This document shows positions 18,036-25,274 of a stretch of 34,074 nucleotides of DNA, piece by piece (within the stretch, counting starts at the first letter, position 1; each line of letters opens with the position of its first letter). The stretch is from Deltaproteobacteria bacterium CG_4_9_14_3_um_filter_63_12 (GTDB taxonomy: Bacteria; Myxococcota_A; Bradymonadia; UBA4248; UM-FILTER-63-12): contig PFUG01000563.1 in assembly GCA_002789955.1 (NCBI GenBank), forward strand, positions 1 to 34,074. The letters run 5' to 3'. Under the pieces are notes generated by a model. It was not told the origin of the DNA. It saw nothing but the letters and a program-made list of their open reading frames with translations, and made no database searches. The position numbers and the translations under genes are program-made.

Positions 18036-18917
18036 ATGTCTTTCAATTTGCGCGCCTTTGCCCTCACACTCTCCGTTGCCCTCTTGTTGTTCTGTCCTGC
18101 GTGCGATGACAGCAGTTCGACCAGCGCTGACATCATCGCAGTGGACACGAGCTTATCGGACACCACAGCAGCGCAGGACGGCACCACCGCCGACATCCTC
18201 GTGGACACGAGCCCGTCTGACGTCCCTTTGCAGGACACCCCAGACCCTGACCTCGCTCCTCTCGACACCCCAGCAGACGTGACCGCGCAGGACACTGCGG
18301 CAGCGGAGGTTGACACCACGCCAGACACGATCGCCGAAGACCTCGCTCTCGACGTGGGGAACACGCCCCCGACCTGCACCATCACCGCTCCGTTGGCGAA
18401 CTCTGGCCAGGCCTACGATTCGGAATGGACGTTTGTGGCATCGGCGACCGACGCAGAGGATGGCGATCTCAACGGGGCGAGCGTGGAGTGGACCGGCGAT
18501 TTTGCCACCGTGGTGTTGGGTGAAGGACTCTCCCTGACGATTGTCATCAACCCAGGTGGCCCCCACCAGGTGACGTGTACCGCCACGGACAGCGATGGCA
18601 ACACCGGCAGCGATACGCTCGAGGTTATTGCGCTCTCGCCGTTCGCAGAGATTTGGCACCCCGGCGACGGGGAGACTCGAGACTCGACGCTTGCTGTTCC
18701 CTTCTCAGGGAGAGGACGCGACCTGGAAGATGGCGCCCTCACTGGGGCTTCGCTGGTCTGGACCACGACCGTCGCTGGCGTCACGACGCCGTTGGCCTTC
18801 ACTGGAGAGACCTTCAACGATTCTCTGCCTCCGGGGACCAACGTCGTGACGCTGACCGCCACGGACAGTGATGGAAACACACATTCGGCGTCGATCACCC
18901 TGACGATGACGCCGTAG
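18036..18917 (+). CDS. Lipoprotein with Asp/Thr stalk and two Ig/PKD-like domains
   Basis: A 293-residue surface-type lipoprotein. The signal helix 5-19 ends in FCPAC, with lipidation at C23. Residues 28-105 are a stalk rich in Asp, Thr, Pro and Ala with repeats of the type DTSxSDxxxQDT. Two similar beta domains follow at about 110-198 and 200-293. Both hold the patterns DxEDGxLxGASxxWT and TATDSDGNT, typical of PKD/Ig-like or cadherin-like modules that often bind calcium and act in adhesion or spacing. AGGAG lies just upstream. It converges on the minus-strand lipoprotein set; its last 23 bases overlap the putative small gene at 18895-19200. No enzyme motif was seen. Confidence 0.8.
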   Translation: MSFNLRAFALTLSVALLLFCPACDDSSSTSADIIAVDTSLSDTTAAQDGTTADILVDTSPSDVPLQDTPDPDLAPLDTPADVTAQDTAAAEVDTTPDTIAEDLALDVGNTPPTCTITAPLANSGQAYDSEWTFVASATDAEDGDLNGASVEWTGDFATVVLGEGLSLTIVINPGGPHQVTCTATDSDGNTGSDTLEVIALSPFAEIWHPGDGETRDSTLAVPFSGRGRDLEDGALTGASLVWTTTVAGVTTPLAFTGETFNDSLPPGTNVVTLTATDSDGNTHSASITLTMTP

Positions 18918-19200
18918 GGGCTGGCGAACAAACATTGGCGATGGGGCCTGCTGTGTTCACGGCAGGCACCCAAGCCAGAAGGACAGGGTTGGCGTCACCC
19001 CAGTCCCGAAGACAGAGGTCCCGGCGCGCTCGGCGTGTGGTGTTCTGCTCGAGAGTCAGTCCACCGGCCGCCAGCGTGAGCTCGCTGCTGCTGAGTTGGA
19101 CCCGTGGGCGAGACCGACAGAGGACAGAGCAGGCCTGCGCCAGGAGCGTCGAGGCAACGCGGAAGCGAGGAGGAATCCGAGCAAAGCGGCTCATGAGCAT
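18895..19200 (-). CDS. Possible small protein downstream of the lipoprotein set
   Basis: An open frame of 101 codons on the minus strand begins 7 bases after the stop of the 19208-19960 gene. That stop is part of TAGGTGAG, which would serve as its ribosome site (ATG 19200, or ATG 19194 two codons later). The product has an Arg-containing start, a modest hydrophobic stretch, and no family I recognise. Codon use is less biased toward G/C at third positions than in its neighbours. It overlaps the convergent gene by 23 bases. It may be a real fourth gene of the unit, a decaying one or a chance frame. It is the only content of the 290-base gap. Confidence 0.35.
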   Translation of the reverse strand: MLMSRFARIPPRFRVASTLLAQACSVLCRSRPRVQLSSSELTLAAGGLTLEQNTTRRARRDLCLRDWGDANPVLLAWVPAVNTAGPIANVCSPAPTASSSG

Positions 19201-19207
19201 GTCTCAC

Positions 19208-19960
19208 CTACAGAGCGGGCCAATATCCATGCGCTACCATGACCGGGGAACCGGCTTTGCCCTCGAGGGTCAAGGCCACGAAGCCGTTCCAGCCGTTCGG
19301 GTCGAACCTCTTGGAGCCCGGCATGGGGCTTCCAAAGCCCGCCTCGAGGGAGAGCGCGGTGGCGGCGCGGCCAGCTCTCAGCGTGATGTCGTCGAGAAAC
19401 GAGCCCTGCAGCTTGGCCAATGTGCGTTGCGTGCTCAGTCGTCCACCTTTGCCTCGACTCACCAGTTTCCCGTTGAAGACGACTGCGACGAGGCTTTGGT
19501 CCTCGGTACTGAGCTCGAGGTCCAAACCGAGCACGAAGCGGGATTCGCAGACGGTGCAAGGCGCTCCAATTCCAGGTCCCGGGCAGCGGCCGCCGGTCGA
19601 CTCGATGAAGGTCACTGGCTCTTTGTCGTGGGCGACTCGCAAGGTCAGGCTCGTCTGCGTCCCGGCGCGGGAGTGTGTCGCGTAGAGGTCGCTGGTGTCT
19701 CGCCAGTCGAGCGCGATGACGAACTCGCCCTCCAGCTCTCTTAGGGTGTCGGCGGCGGTGACGTCGAGGGTGGTCACCTCATCGAGGTCCACCTGCGTCA
19801 CGACCTCGACACAGCGCGGGTTCCCGGCGGTCTCTGGTCCGCCCACGACGCCGTCGTCGGGGAGCGCGGCGCCCGTGCAGGCCGATGTCAGCAGCGCGAC
19901 CAGCCAAGCCATTGCAAAGAGACTCAAGTGAGCAATCGTGTGCTCTCGCATCCGTGGCAT
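19208..19960 (-). CDS. Lipoprotein of unknown function
   Basis: A 250-residue protein with signal helix 10-25 and lipobox LLTSAC (C28) when begun at ATG 19960; ATG 19951 three codons later is equally possible, while the in-frame ATG at 20062 overlaps the previous gene and lacks a signal. After the Cys there is a short Gly/Asp-rich stretch, then a predicted all-beta body with alternating hydrophobic residues (for example VTTLDVTAADTLRELEGEFV and QTSLTLRVAH). Four Cys in the mature body may form disulfides, including the pair in APCTVCESRF. I recognise no family. It follows the MORN-type lipoprotein by 26 bases on the same strand and is likely in one transcript with it and the M74 protein. Confidence 0.7.
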   Translation of the reverse strand: MPRMREHTIAHLSLFAMAWLVALLTSACTGAALPDDGVVGGPETAGNPRCVEVVTQVDLDEVTTLDVTAADTLRELEGEFVIALDWRDTSDLYATHSRAGTQTSLTLRVAHDKEPVTFIESTGGRCPGPGIGAPCTVCESRFVLGLDLELSTEDQSLVAVVFNGKLVSRGKGGRLSTQRTLAKLQGSFLDDITLRAGRAATALSLEAGFGSPMPGSKRFDPNGWNGFVALTLEGKAGSPVMVAHGYWPAL

Positions 19961-19986
19961 CCCGGGTCGAGGAGTTGAGCTCGAGT

Positions 19987-20520
19987 CTACTCGCAGGAAG
20001 GGCACTCGGCGCCCGTGGGGGTCAGCTTGCAGCCAAACACCAGCTCTAGATCCTTGCGGCAAGAGACCGGCTTGCCTTGGTCATCCCACCACTGCAGCGT
20101 GCCGCAGGGCTTGCCTTGGTTGACCCAGCCGCGGGAGCGCAGCTGGCCATTGGTGTGCCAGCCCTCGGCGAGCCCGTGTTCGACGCCGTCGAGGAGGTTG
20201 GCCTCACCAGACTTTTGACCGTTGGGGTACCACGTGGTCTTGAGACCGTTGAGCGTGCCGTTGACGTATTGTGTGCGCATCTGGATGGCGCCGTTGGGGT
20301 GCCAAAGGACGGCGGGGCCCTGTTTGACGGCGACGCCGTCGAGGCTCGCCTCGCACCATTGGGACTCGCCCGCGGTGCCAGCGAGCTGGGAACCCGCAGG
20401 GCAAGTCAGAGCCAGGGGTTGCTCGAGGGCCTCGGCGGGAAGCTCGGCGGGAATGGACTCGCAACCCAGCAGGAGGAGGAGGAGCGAGAGTTTCAAGGGG
20501 GTATTGAGGTTCATCTTCAT
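19987..20520 (-). CDS. MORN-repeat (YwqK-like) lipoprotein
   Basis: A 177-residue lipoprotein with a short Leu-rich signal and lipobox LLLGC (C20). The mature part contains a series of MORN-variant hairpins: 'WHPNGAIQMRTQYVNGTLNG', 'WYPNGQKSGEANLLDGVEHG', 'WHTNGQLRSRGWVNQGKPCG' and 'WWDDQGKPV'. These repeats form an elongated beta sheet, and such proteins occur as YwqK-type antitoxin annotations and as surface proteins. Nothing here suggests a toxin partner, so a structural or binding role is more likely. A Cys-rich end (ECPSCE) closes it. It lies between the M74-like protein (56 bases upstream) and another lipoprotein. Confidence 0.85.
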   Translation of the reverse strand: MKMNLNTPLKLSLLLLLLGCESIPAELPAEALEQPLALTCPAGSQLAGTAGESQWCEASLDGVAVKQGPAVLWHPNGAIQMRTQYVNGTLNGLKTTWYPNGQKSGEANLLDGVEHGLAEGWHTNGQLRSRGWVNQGKPCGTLQWWDDQGKPVSCRKDLELVFGCKLTPTGAECPSCE

Positions 20521-20576
20521 GGTCTTTGTTGGTGTGAAGAGCAGATGGCGAGCGACGCTTCGAGTCTGTCTCTCGC

Positions 20577-22730
20577 TCAGCAATCCGAAAGATCGCCATA
20601 GCAGAAGGAGACGTGCGTGTGGTTGAAGTGCCAGACCCAGCTGGAGTGGTCGTTGGCGGTGGCTTGGCGGGCGACGACCGCGTTGTAGGCTGCCGTGGAG
20701 ATGGTGCCGGCGTTGCGCAGTCGCAGATACTCGGCGTCGAGGTCGGCTTCGACGGCGGTGTCGACACCAAAGACCCGCACGCGACCTGTGGAGGCCAAGG
20801 TCGCAAGGAAGAGGGCGGTACGGGGGATGTCGACGATGTGAGTGTTCTCGGAGCCGGCAATGCAGGTTCCCGTCGTGCTGGTCCCCACCGCGCTCCAGTC
20901 GTTCAAAGTGGCGGCGTCGTTGCAGATCTGTCGATAGACCATGTTGCCCCATTGGCGCTGGTATTGCGGCAGGACGTAGTAGGCGATGTCGGCGTTGCTG
21001 CCATAGTCGTGGGTGTGGTTCGGGTGACCCCAAGGAGTGGTGCCATCGGGCATGCTGATCTCGCCGACGCCCAGCGGCGTGGTGCCTGGGTATTCGGCTT
21101 CGACCACGGAGATTGCCCAGCGAATGGCCATGGCCAGCTCTCGGCGGGAGGTGCGAGAGGTGCTCGTGACGTAGCCAGGAACGCCCGAGGAGTTGACCAA
21201 CGCGCTGGCGAAGAAGACCTGGTCGCCGAGCAGCGGGTCGGCCGCATGGCCGGCGGGGAAGGGCAAGTAGGCCGAGGGCTGGGGAGCCCCTGTCGAGGTG
21301 GTCGCCCGACACTCGCTGGAGGTAAAGCCGGCCGCCTCGCAGGTGGCGCCGTCTTTCCAGGGGCGCTGCACCAGCTCTAGGTCGTAGTTGTTGACGGCGT
21401 TGCTGACGCCGAAGACATGCAGCGAGAGGTCGGCGGCCGTGGGCGCGCCGACGATGCTGAGCAGCTCTCGGTCCATGGGCCCGACGGGGTTCTCGTCGTG
21501 GTAGTCGCCTGGGATGAGGCGAGAGCGCTCGTGCACGGTGCCGTCGGCTAAGACCAGCTCGTTGTCGAGGTTTCCGGAGGCGTAGTAGGAATGGGTTCCG
21601 ACGACGTAAAGCGTGTCAGCGGTGGTCGGTGAGAAGGTGAACCAGTCTTGGTCGCCGGCGCAGAGCTGAAGCCCAGGTTCGGACTGCGAGACCAACGCAG
21701 CCGTAGCTTGGGTTTCGTTGGGCTCGAGGGTCGGGGTGCCGCAGACGAAGGGAACGCACTGTCCCGCGGCGTCGCACATTTGCCCAACTGGGCACTCGCC
21801 GGTGAGGGGGCGAGTGGGTGAACAGCTGAGATCCACGATGCAGACGTTGCCTTCGCAGAGGTGTCCGGCGGGGCAATCCGAGGTCTTCGTGCATCCGGCC
21901 GAGCAGAACTGGGTGCCGCCGAGCTCTGAGCATTCGTAGCCTTGGCGACAGCCGTCGGTGCACGCGCCCATGCAGACGTTCGCCCCGTCGCTGCTCAGGC
22001 CCGCAACGCAGAGCCCGTTGCTGCCACAGGCCGCGCCGCCCGTGGCGCAGCCGAACTCGAGGCAGTAGCCGTCGAGCCAGCCGACGTCGAGGTAGCAGGT
22101 CCCGGTGCTGCCACAGTCCGAGTCGTCGAGACAGGGTGCGCCCATGTCGCCGGAGGCGGTGGTGCTGCAAAAGGCGCCGCAGGCGCTCGAGCAGGAGGTC
22201 TGGTCGTCCGGCGCACAGGAGCCGTCGCCGTCGCAGGTGCCGGCGCAAGTGAAGGAGGCGCAATCGGGCCAACACATCTGTCCCGTGATGCCCTGCATTC
22301 CCCAGCACTGAGAGCCAGCGGGGCACTCGGCCGTGGAGCCGCCGGCGCTGCAGGCCGTGGTCGGGGTGGTCATGCAGATGCCAAACACGCAGATGGCGGC
22401 GTGAGTGGCGTCTCCCTCACAATCGGCGTCGCAGTTGCAGGCCGAGCCTGGAGGGGCGGTCGTGACCACCAGGTCGATGGGCGCGTCCTCAACGGGGGTG
22501 TCGGCCACCTCGGTGTCTGCGGTGGTGTCGGGCTGGCTGGTGTCAGGCCGTGCGGTGTCGGCCAGCTCGGTGTCTAGCGTGCCGTCGACAGCGGTGTCTG
22601 CCTGCATCTCGTCGACGAGGTCAGCGGGGACGGGCTCCCCTTTGGGGTCGTCGGAGCAGCCGGCCAGCCCGAGGAGTAAGACGAGCGTGAGGCTCGTGGA
22701 GAAGCAAGTCGAGACCGAGCGAGCAATCAT
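20577..22730 (-). CDS. Lipoprotein with Cys-rich region and MepA-like (M74) peptidase domain
   Basis: A 717-residue lipoprotein started at ATG 22730, which has AAGGAG upstream and a signal ending LAGC (C25); the in-frame ATG at 22835 is not supported. Residues 26-95 are a DT/AD-rich stalk. Residues about 98-340 contain some thirty Cys in EGF- or Dickkopf-like spacing. Residues 340-460 look like a pre-peptidase beta domain (LEPNETQATAA then GDQDWFTF). The last 220 residues match penicillin-insensitive murein endopeptidase: GHPNHTHDYGSNADI holds the His/Asp zinc ligands and WHFNHTHVSFC the terminal HxH. This suggests a surface-anchored cross-link hydrolase acting on its own wall or on other cells. 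It heads the lipoprotein set. Activity is inferred from the motif. Confidence 0.85.
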   Translation of the reverse strand: MIARSVSTCFSTSLTLVLLLGLAGCSDDPKGEPVPADLVDEMQADTAVDGTLDTELADTARPDTSQPDTTADTEVADTPVEDAPIDLVVTTAPPGSACNCDADCEGDATHAAICVFGICMTTPTTACSAGGSTAECPAGSQCWGMQGITGQMCWPDCASFTCAGTCDGDGSCAPDDQTSCSSACGAFCSTTASGDMGAPCLDDSDCGSTGTCYLDVGWLDGYCLEFGCATGGAACGSNGLCVAGLSSDGANVCMGACTDGCRQGYECSELGGTQFCSAGCTKTSDCPAGHLCEGNVCIVDLSCSPTRPLTGECPVGQMCDAAGQCVPFVCGTPTLEPNETQATAALVSQSEPGLQLCAGDQDWFTFSPTTADTLYVVGTHSYYASGNLDNELVLADGTVHERSRLIPGDYHDENPVGPMDRELLSIVGAPTAADLSLHVFGVSNAVNNYDLELVQRPWKDGATCEAAGFTSSECRATTSTGAPQPSAYLPFPAGHAADPLLGDQVFFASALVNSSGVPGYVTSTSRTSRRELAMAIRWAISVVEAEYPGTTPLGVGEISMPDGTTPWGHPNHTHDYGSNADIAYYVLPQYQRQWGNMVYRQICNDAATLNDWSAVGTSTTGTCIAGSENTHIVDIPRTALFLATLASTGRVRVFGVDTAVEADLDAEYLRLRNAGTISTAAYNAVVARQATANDHSSWVWHFNHTHVSFCYGDLSDC

Positions 22731-23189
22731 TCCACTCCTTGATGAGCAGCAGCACGTCGCGGGCCGACGTGGACGAACTGAAGGCGAGACTGGGTAGGGT
22801 CTCGAAGCTGTTAGGCCGAAGCAGCATAGCAACACCTCGAGAGCGAGGACAGGCGTGCGTCACCGATGCTCCTTTCGAGAAGCCGCAGAGACGGCATCGG
22901 GGACCCTCTGACAACCCCACTCAGAGACATGTTTCGAACATGCGCCCCACTTATTCAGTCTGACCCCGGATGGCAAATGCCAACGAATGGTCTTGAATCC
23001 TTTCGGGCAGTTTTCTTGTGCGACTCGGGACCGACGCGCTGGTGCCACAACGTCGCGAGTTCGGTGGCGGCGCAATGCTGCTTGCCTCCGTCAGGCCTCA
23101 TCAGTATTTTCCCGAGGCGAGATCAGGTCAGCCGGACGGACCCCGGCCCCTCGACAGCCCGCAGGGCTCTCTTCTGAGTTGGAGCTTCA
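22731..23189. other. Divergent intergenic region
   Basis: The 459 bases between the M74 lipoprotein and the peptide transporter hold no supportable gene. Frames here are short and lack ribosome sites. It must contain the promoters of both genes. The one conspicuous structure is the inverted repeat at 22928-22942. Confidence 0.5.
22928..22942. promoter_or_regulatory. Inverted repeat, possible operator
   Basis: CATGTT and AACATG flank TCG, a perfect 6-base dyad roughly midway between two divergent starts. Its size and position would suit a dimeric repressor site, but no core promoter could be tied to it. Confidence 0.25.
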
Positions 23190-24683
23190 GTGAAATCAAT
23201 ACGGCAGCGACTCTCGACCATCCCTGAGGGCGCCGGAGTCCTCTTCTTCGTTCAGATGTTTTCCACGCTGGGCTTCGCGGTCTTGTACTCGACGCTCATG
23301 CTGTATTCAACGAACCACCTGCACTTCACCGCCAAGGAAGCGGCGACGATCCTCGGCGTGTTCGGCGCCTTCAACTACGGCCTGCATCTCTTCGGCGGCT
23401 ACCTAGGTGGGCGGTTCCTGAGCAACCGCAACCTGTTCGTGGGCGGTATGGCGCTCCAGGTGCTGGGCTGCGGCTCCATCGCGGGCGGGACTGCGCCACT
23501 GCTGTTTTGGGGCCTGGCGCTCTTCCTCACGGGCAGCGGCCTGAACGTCACCTGCCTCAACATGATGCTCACTCAGCGCTTCAAGGCGGACGATCCGAGG
23601 CGTGAAGGCGCGTTCATCTGGAACTACGCCGGCATGAACATCGGCTTCTTCATTGGCTTTGCGGTGGCTGGGCACTTCCAGCTCGTCGAGGACTACCGCA
23701 GCCTCTTTCTCTTCGCGACCATCGGGAACTTCTTCGCCATCGTTCTGGCCGTCGTGTACTGGAAAGTGTTGGCCGACGTAGACACGCCTCTGATGAGCAA
23801 AGACCCGAAGCAGTTCAGGCTGCGCTTCTGGATCGGCGCGGCAGTGTTGTTCGGTTTGGTGCCCATCGTGTGGGCGCTGCTGCAGACCGAGTGGACCGAG
23901 ACGGCCATGAAGGCCGTGAGTCTGCTCGTCTTTGTAGGCCTCATCCTCTTGACGCTGCGGCACCGCGACGTCCGTGAAAAGAACAACATGTGGGTCTACC
24001 TGGTCCTCACGTTGGGCTCGCTGGTGTTTTGGGCGCTGTATCAGATGGCGCCCAGCGGCTTGCAGCTCTTCGCGGTGAACAACGTCGACCTGAACGTCTG
24101 GGGCATCGAGGTGGCGCCGCAATGGATCCAGAACATCAACACCGTGGTGATCGTCATCGGCGGACCGCTGATGTCGATGCTCTTCGTGCGCCTGCGGAAG
24201 AAGGGCTGGAACATCGATGTGCCCAGGCAGTTCTCGGCCTCGCTGCTGCTCATGGGGTTGGGCTTTCTGGCGCTCCCCATGGGCATCGAGGTCGCTGGCG
24301 GCGATGGGCGAGTGGCTTTCGTCTGGCTGTTCGGGAGCTACGTCTTGCAAAGCATCGGCGAGTTGCTGATCTCGCCCGTAGGCTATGCCATGATTGGCCG
24401 CCTAGCACCGCGGCAGTACCAGGGCATCATGATGGGAAGCTGGATGATGGTGACCGGCGTGGCCTCCCTCTTCGCTGGAGACTTCTCGGGCATGGTGCCC
24501 GAGCCCAGCACTGGCACCGCGGTGACCACCAACCCAGTCTACTCGACCCTCTTTAGCGAGCTCGGCTGGGGCGCCGTGGTCGTGGGTCTGGTGCTGTTGG
24601 CGTTGAGCCCGTTCCTGCGCAAGCTCATCAAGGACGAGGTGCCAGTAGGGGTGGAGACCGCGCCAGCCAAGGCCTCGCTCTAG
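23190..24683 (+). CDS. POT-family proton-coupled peptide transporter
   Basis: A 497-residue inner-membrane protein with 12-14 hydrophobic helices that imports di- and tripeptides with protons. It starts at GTG 23190 with GGAG 5 bases upstream. The N-terminal helix reads FFVQMFSTLGFAVLYSTLML, the form seen in a subgroup of bacterial POT proteins that lacks the usual ExxER motif of helix 1. The PTR2 signature region appears as FNYGLHLFGGYLGGRF and, later, FIWNYAGMNIGFFIGF. A helix bearing GELLISPVGYAMIGRLAP near residue 390 is the typical helix-10 POT motif. It lies opposite a surface murein peptidase, so uptake of wall-derived or prey-derived peptides is a reasonable setting, though not shown. 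Confidence 0.88.
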   Translation: MKSIRQRLSTIPEGAGVLFFVQMFSTLGFAVLYSTLMLYSTNHLHFTAKEAATILGVFGAFNYGLHLFGGYLGGRFLSNRNLFVGGMALQVLGCGSIAGGTAPLLFWGLALFLTGSGLNVTCLNMMLTQRFKADDPRREGAFIWNYAGMNIGFFIGFAVAGHFQLVEDYRSLFLFATIGNFFAIVLAVVYWKVLADVDTPLMSKDPKQFRLRFWIGAAVLFGLVPIVWALLQTEWTETAMKAVSLLVFVGLILLTLRHRDVREKNNMWVYLVLTLGSLVFWALYQMAPSGLQLFAVNNVDLNVWGIEVAPQWIQNINTVVIVIGGPLMSMLFVRLRKKGWNIDVPRQFSASLLLMGLGFLALPMGIEVAGGDGRVAFVWLFGSYVLQSIGELLISPVGYAMIGRLAPRQYQGIMMGSWMMVTGVASLFAGDFSGMVPEPSTGTAVTTNPVYSTLFSELGWGAVVVGLVLLALSPFLRKLIKDEVPVGVETAPAKASL

Positions 24684-24771
24684 GGCAACGACGTCAGAAC
24701 CAACGCAAACAGCTCATCCAGCGCCACCACTCGCCGTGCTGGCTGCGTCTCGTCTTTGGCCTAAGGCGTCG

Positions 24772-25233
24772 TCAGGAAACAACCTGCCCACTTGAGCATC
24801 GCATCTTGAGCATGGCGCTGACGCAGTCATTCAGATCGAGCACTTTGGGATTCACGAGCTGCTTGCAGGCAAAGACGAGCAGTTGCCGAGTCAGGTCGGC
24901 GGAGCGTTTGGCAGCGCTGTGAATGGCCTCGAGCTCGTTGTGGAGGGGCCGCGCCAGGTCGCCTTTCTTGCGGGCCATCTCCGAGTAGCCGAGCATCACG
25001 GCGAGCATGTTGTTGAAGTCGTGGGCGACCCCGCCGGCGAGGCGGCCAATGGACTCGAGCTTCTGGGCTTGGCGAAGTTGGTTCTCGAGCGCCGCTTTCT
25101 CGGCCTCGGCCTTCTTGCGCGCGGTGATGAGTGCGGTGGGTTGAAAGTGCGTGTCGTCCCTAGGCAGTAAGGTCTCGAGAGCACGCGCGTCTTCTGAAGC
25201 CCCCGCCCTCCGCAGCCCGGCCGCAGTCCCCGC
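24772..25233 (-). pseudogene. Remnant of a PAS-type sensor histidine kinase
   Basis: On the minus strand one frame reads a PAS-end linker (ALITARKKAEAEKAALENQL), the HisKA box RQAQKLESIGRLAGGVAHDFNN with the phosphorylatable His, a dimerisation helix (GYSEMARKKGDLARPL) and RSADLTRQLLVFACKQ, then ends at 24772 after 'LDLNDCVSAMLK'. The HATPase domain is missing, and upstream the frame is closed by a TAG at 25234-25236 with no PAS core. It is an internal piece of a kinase truncated at both ends. The only ATG (25008) comes after the His, so no functional product is expected. Nothing else was seen between 24684 and 25274. Confidence 0.8.
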
Positions 25234-25274
25234 CTAGAACGTCGTGCAGCCGCGCGGCTCAGACAGAGCTTGCG

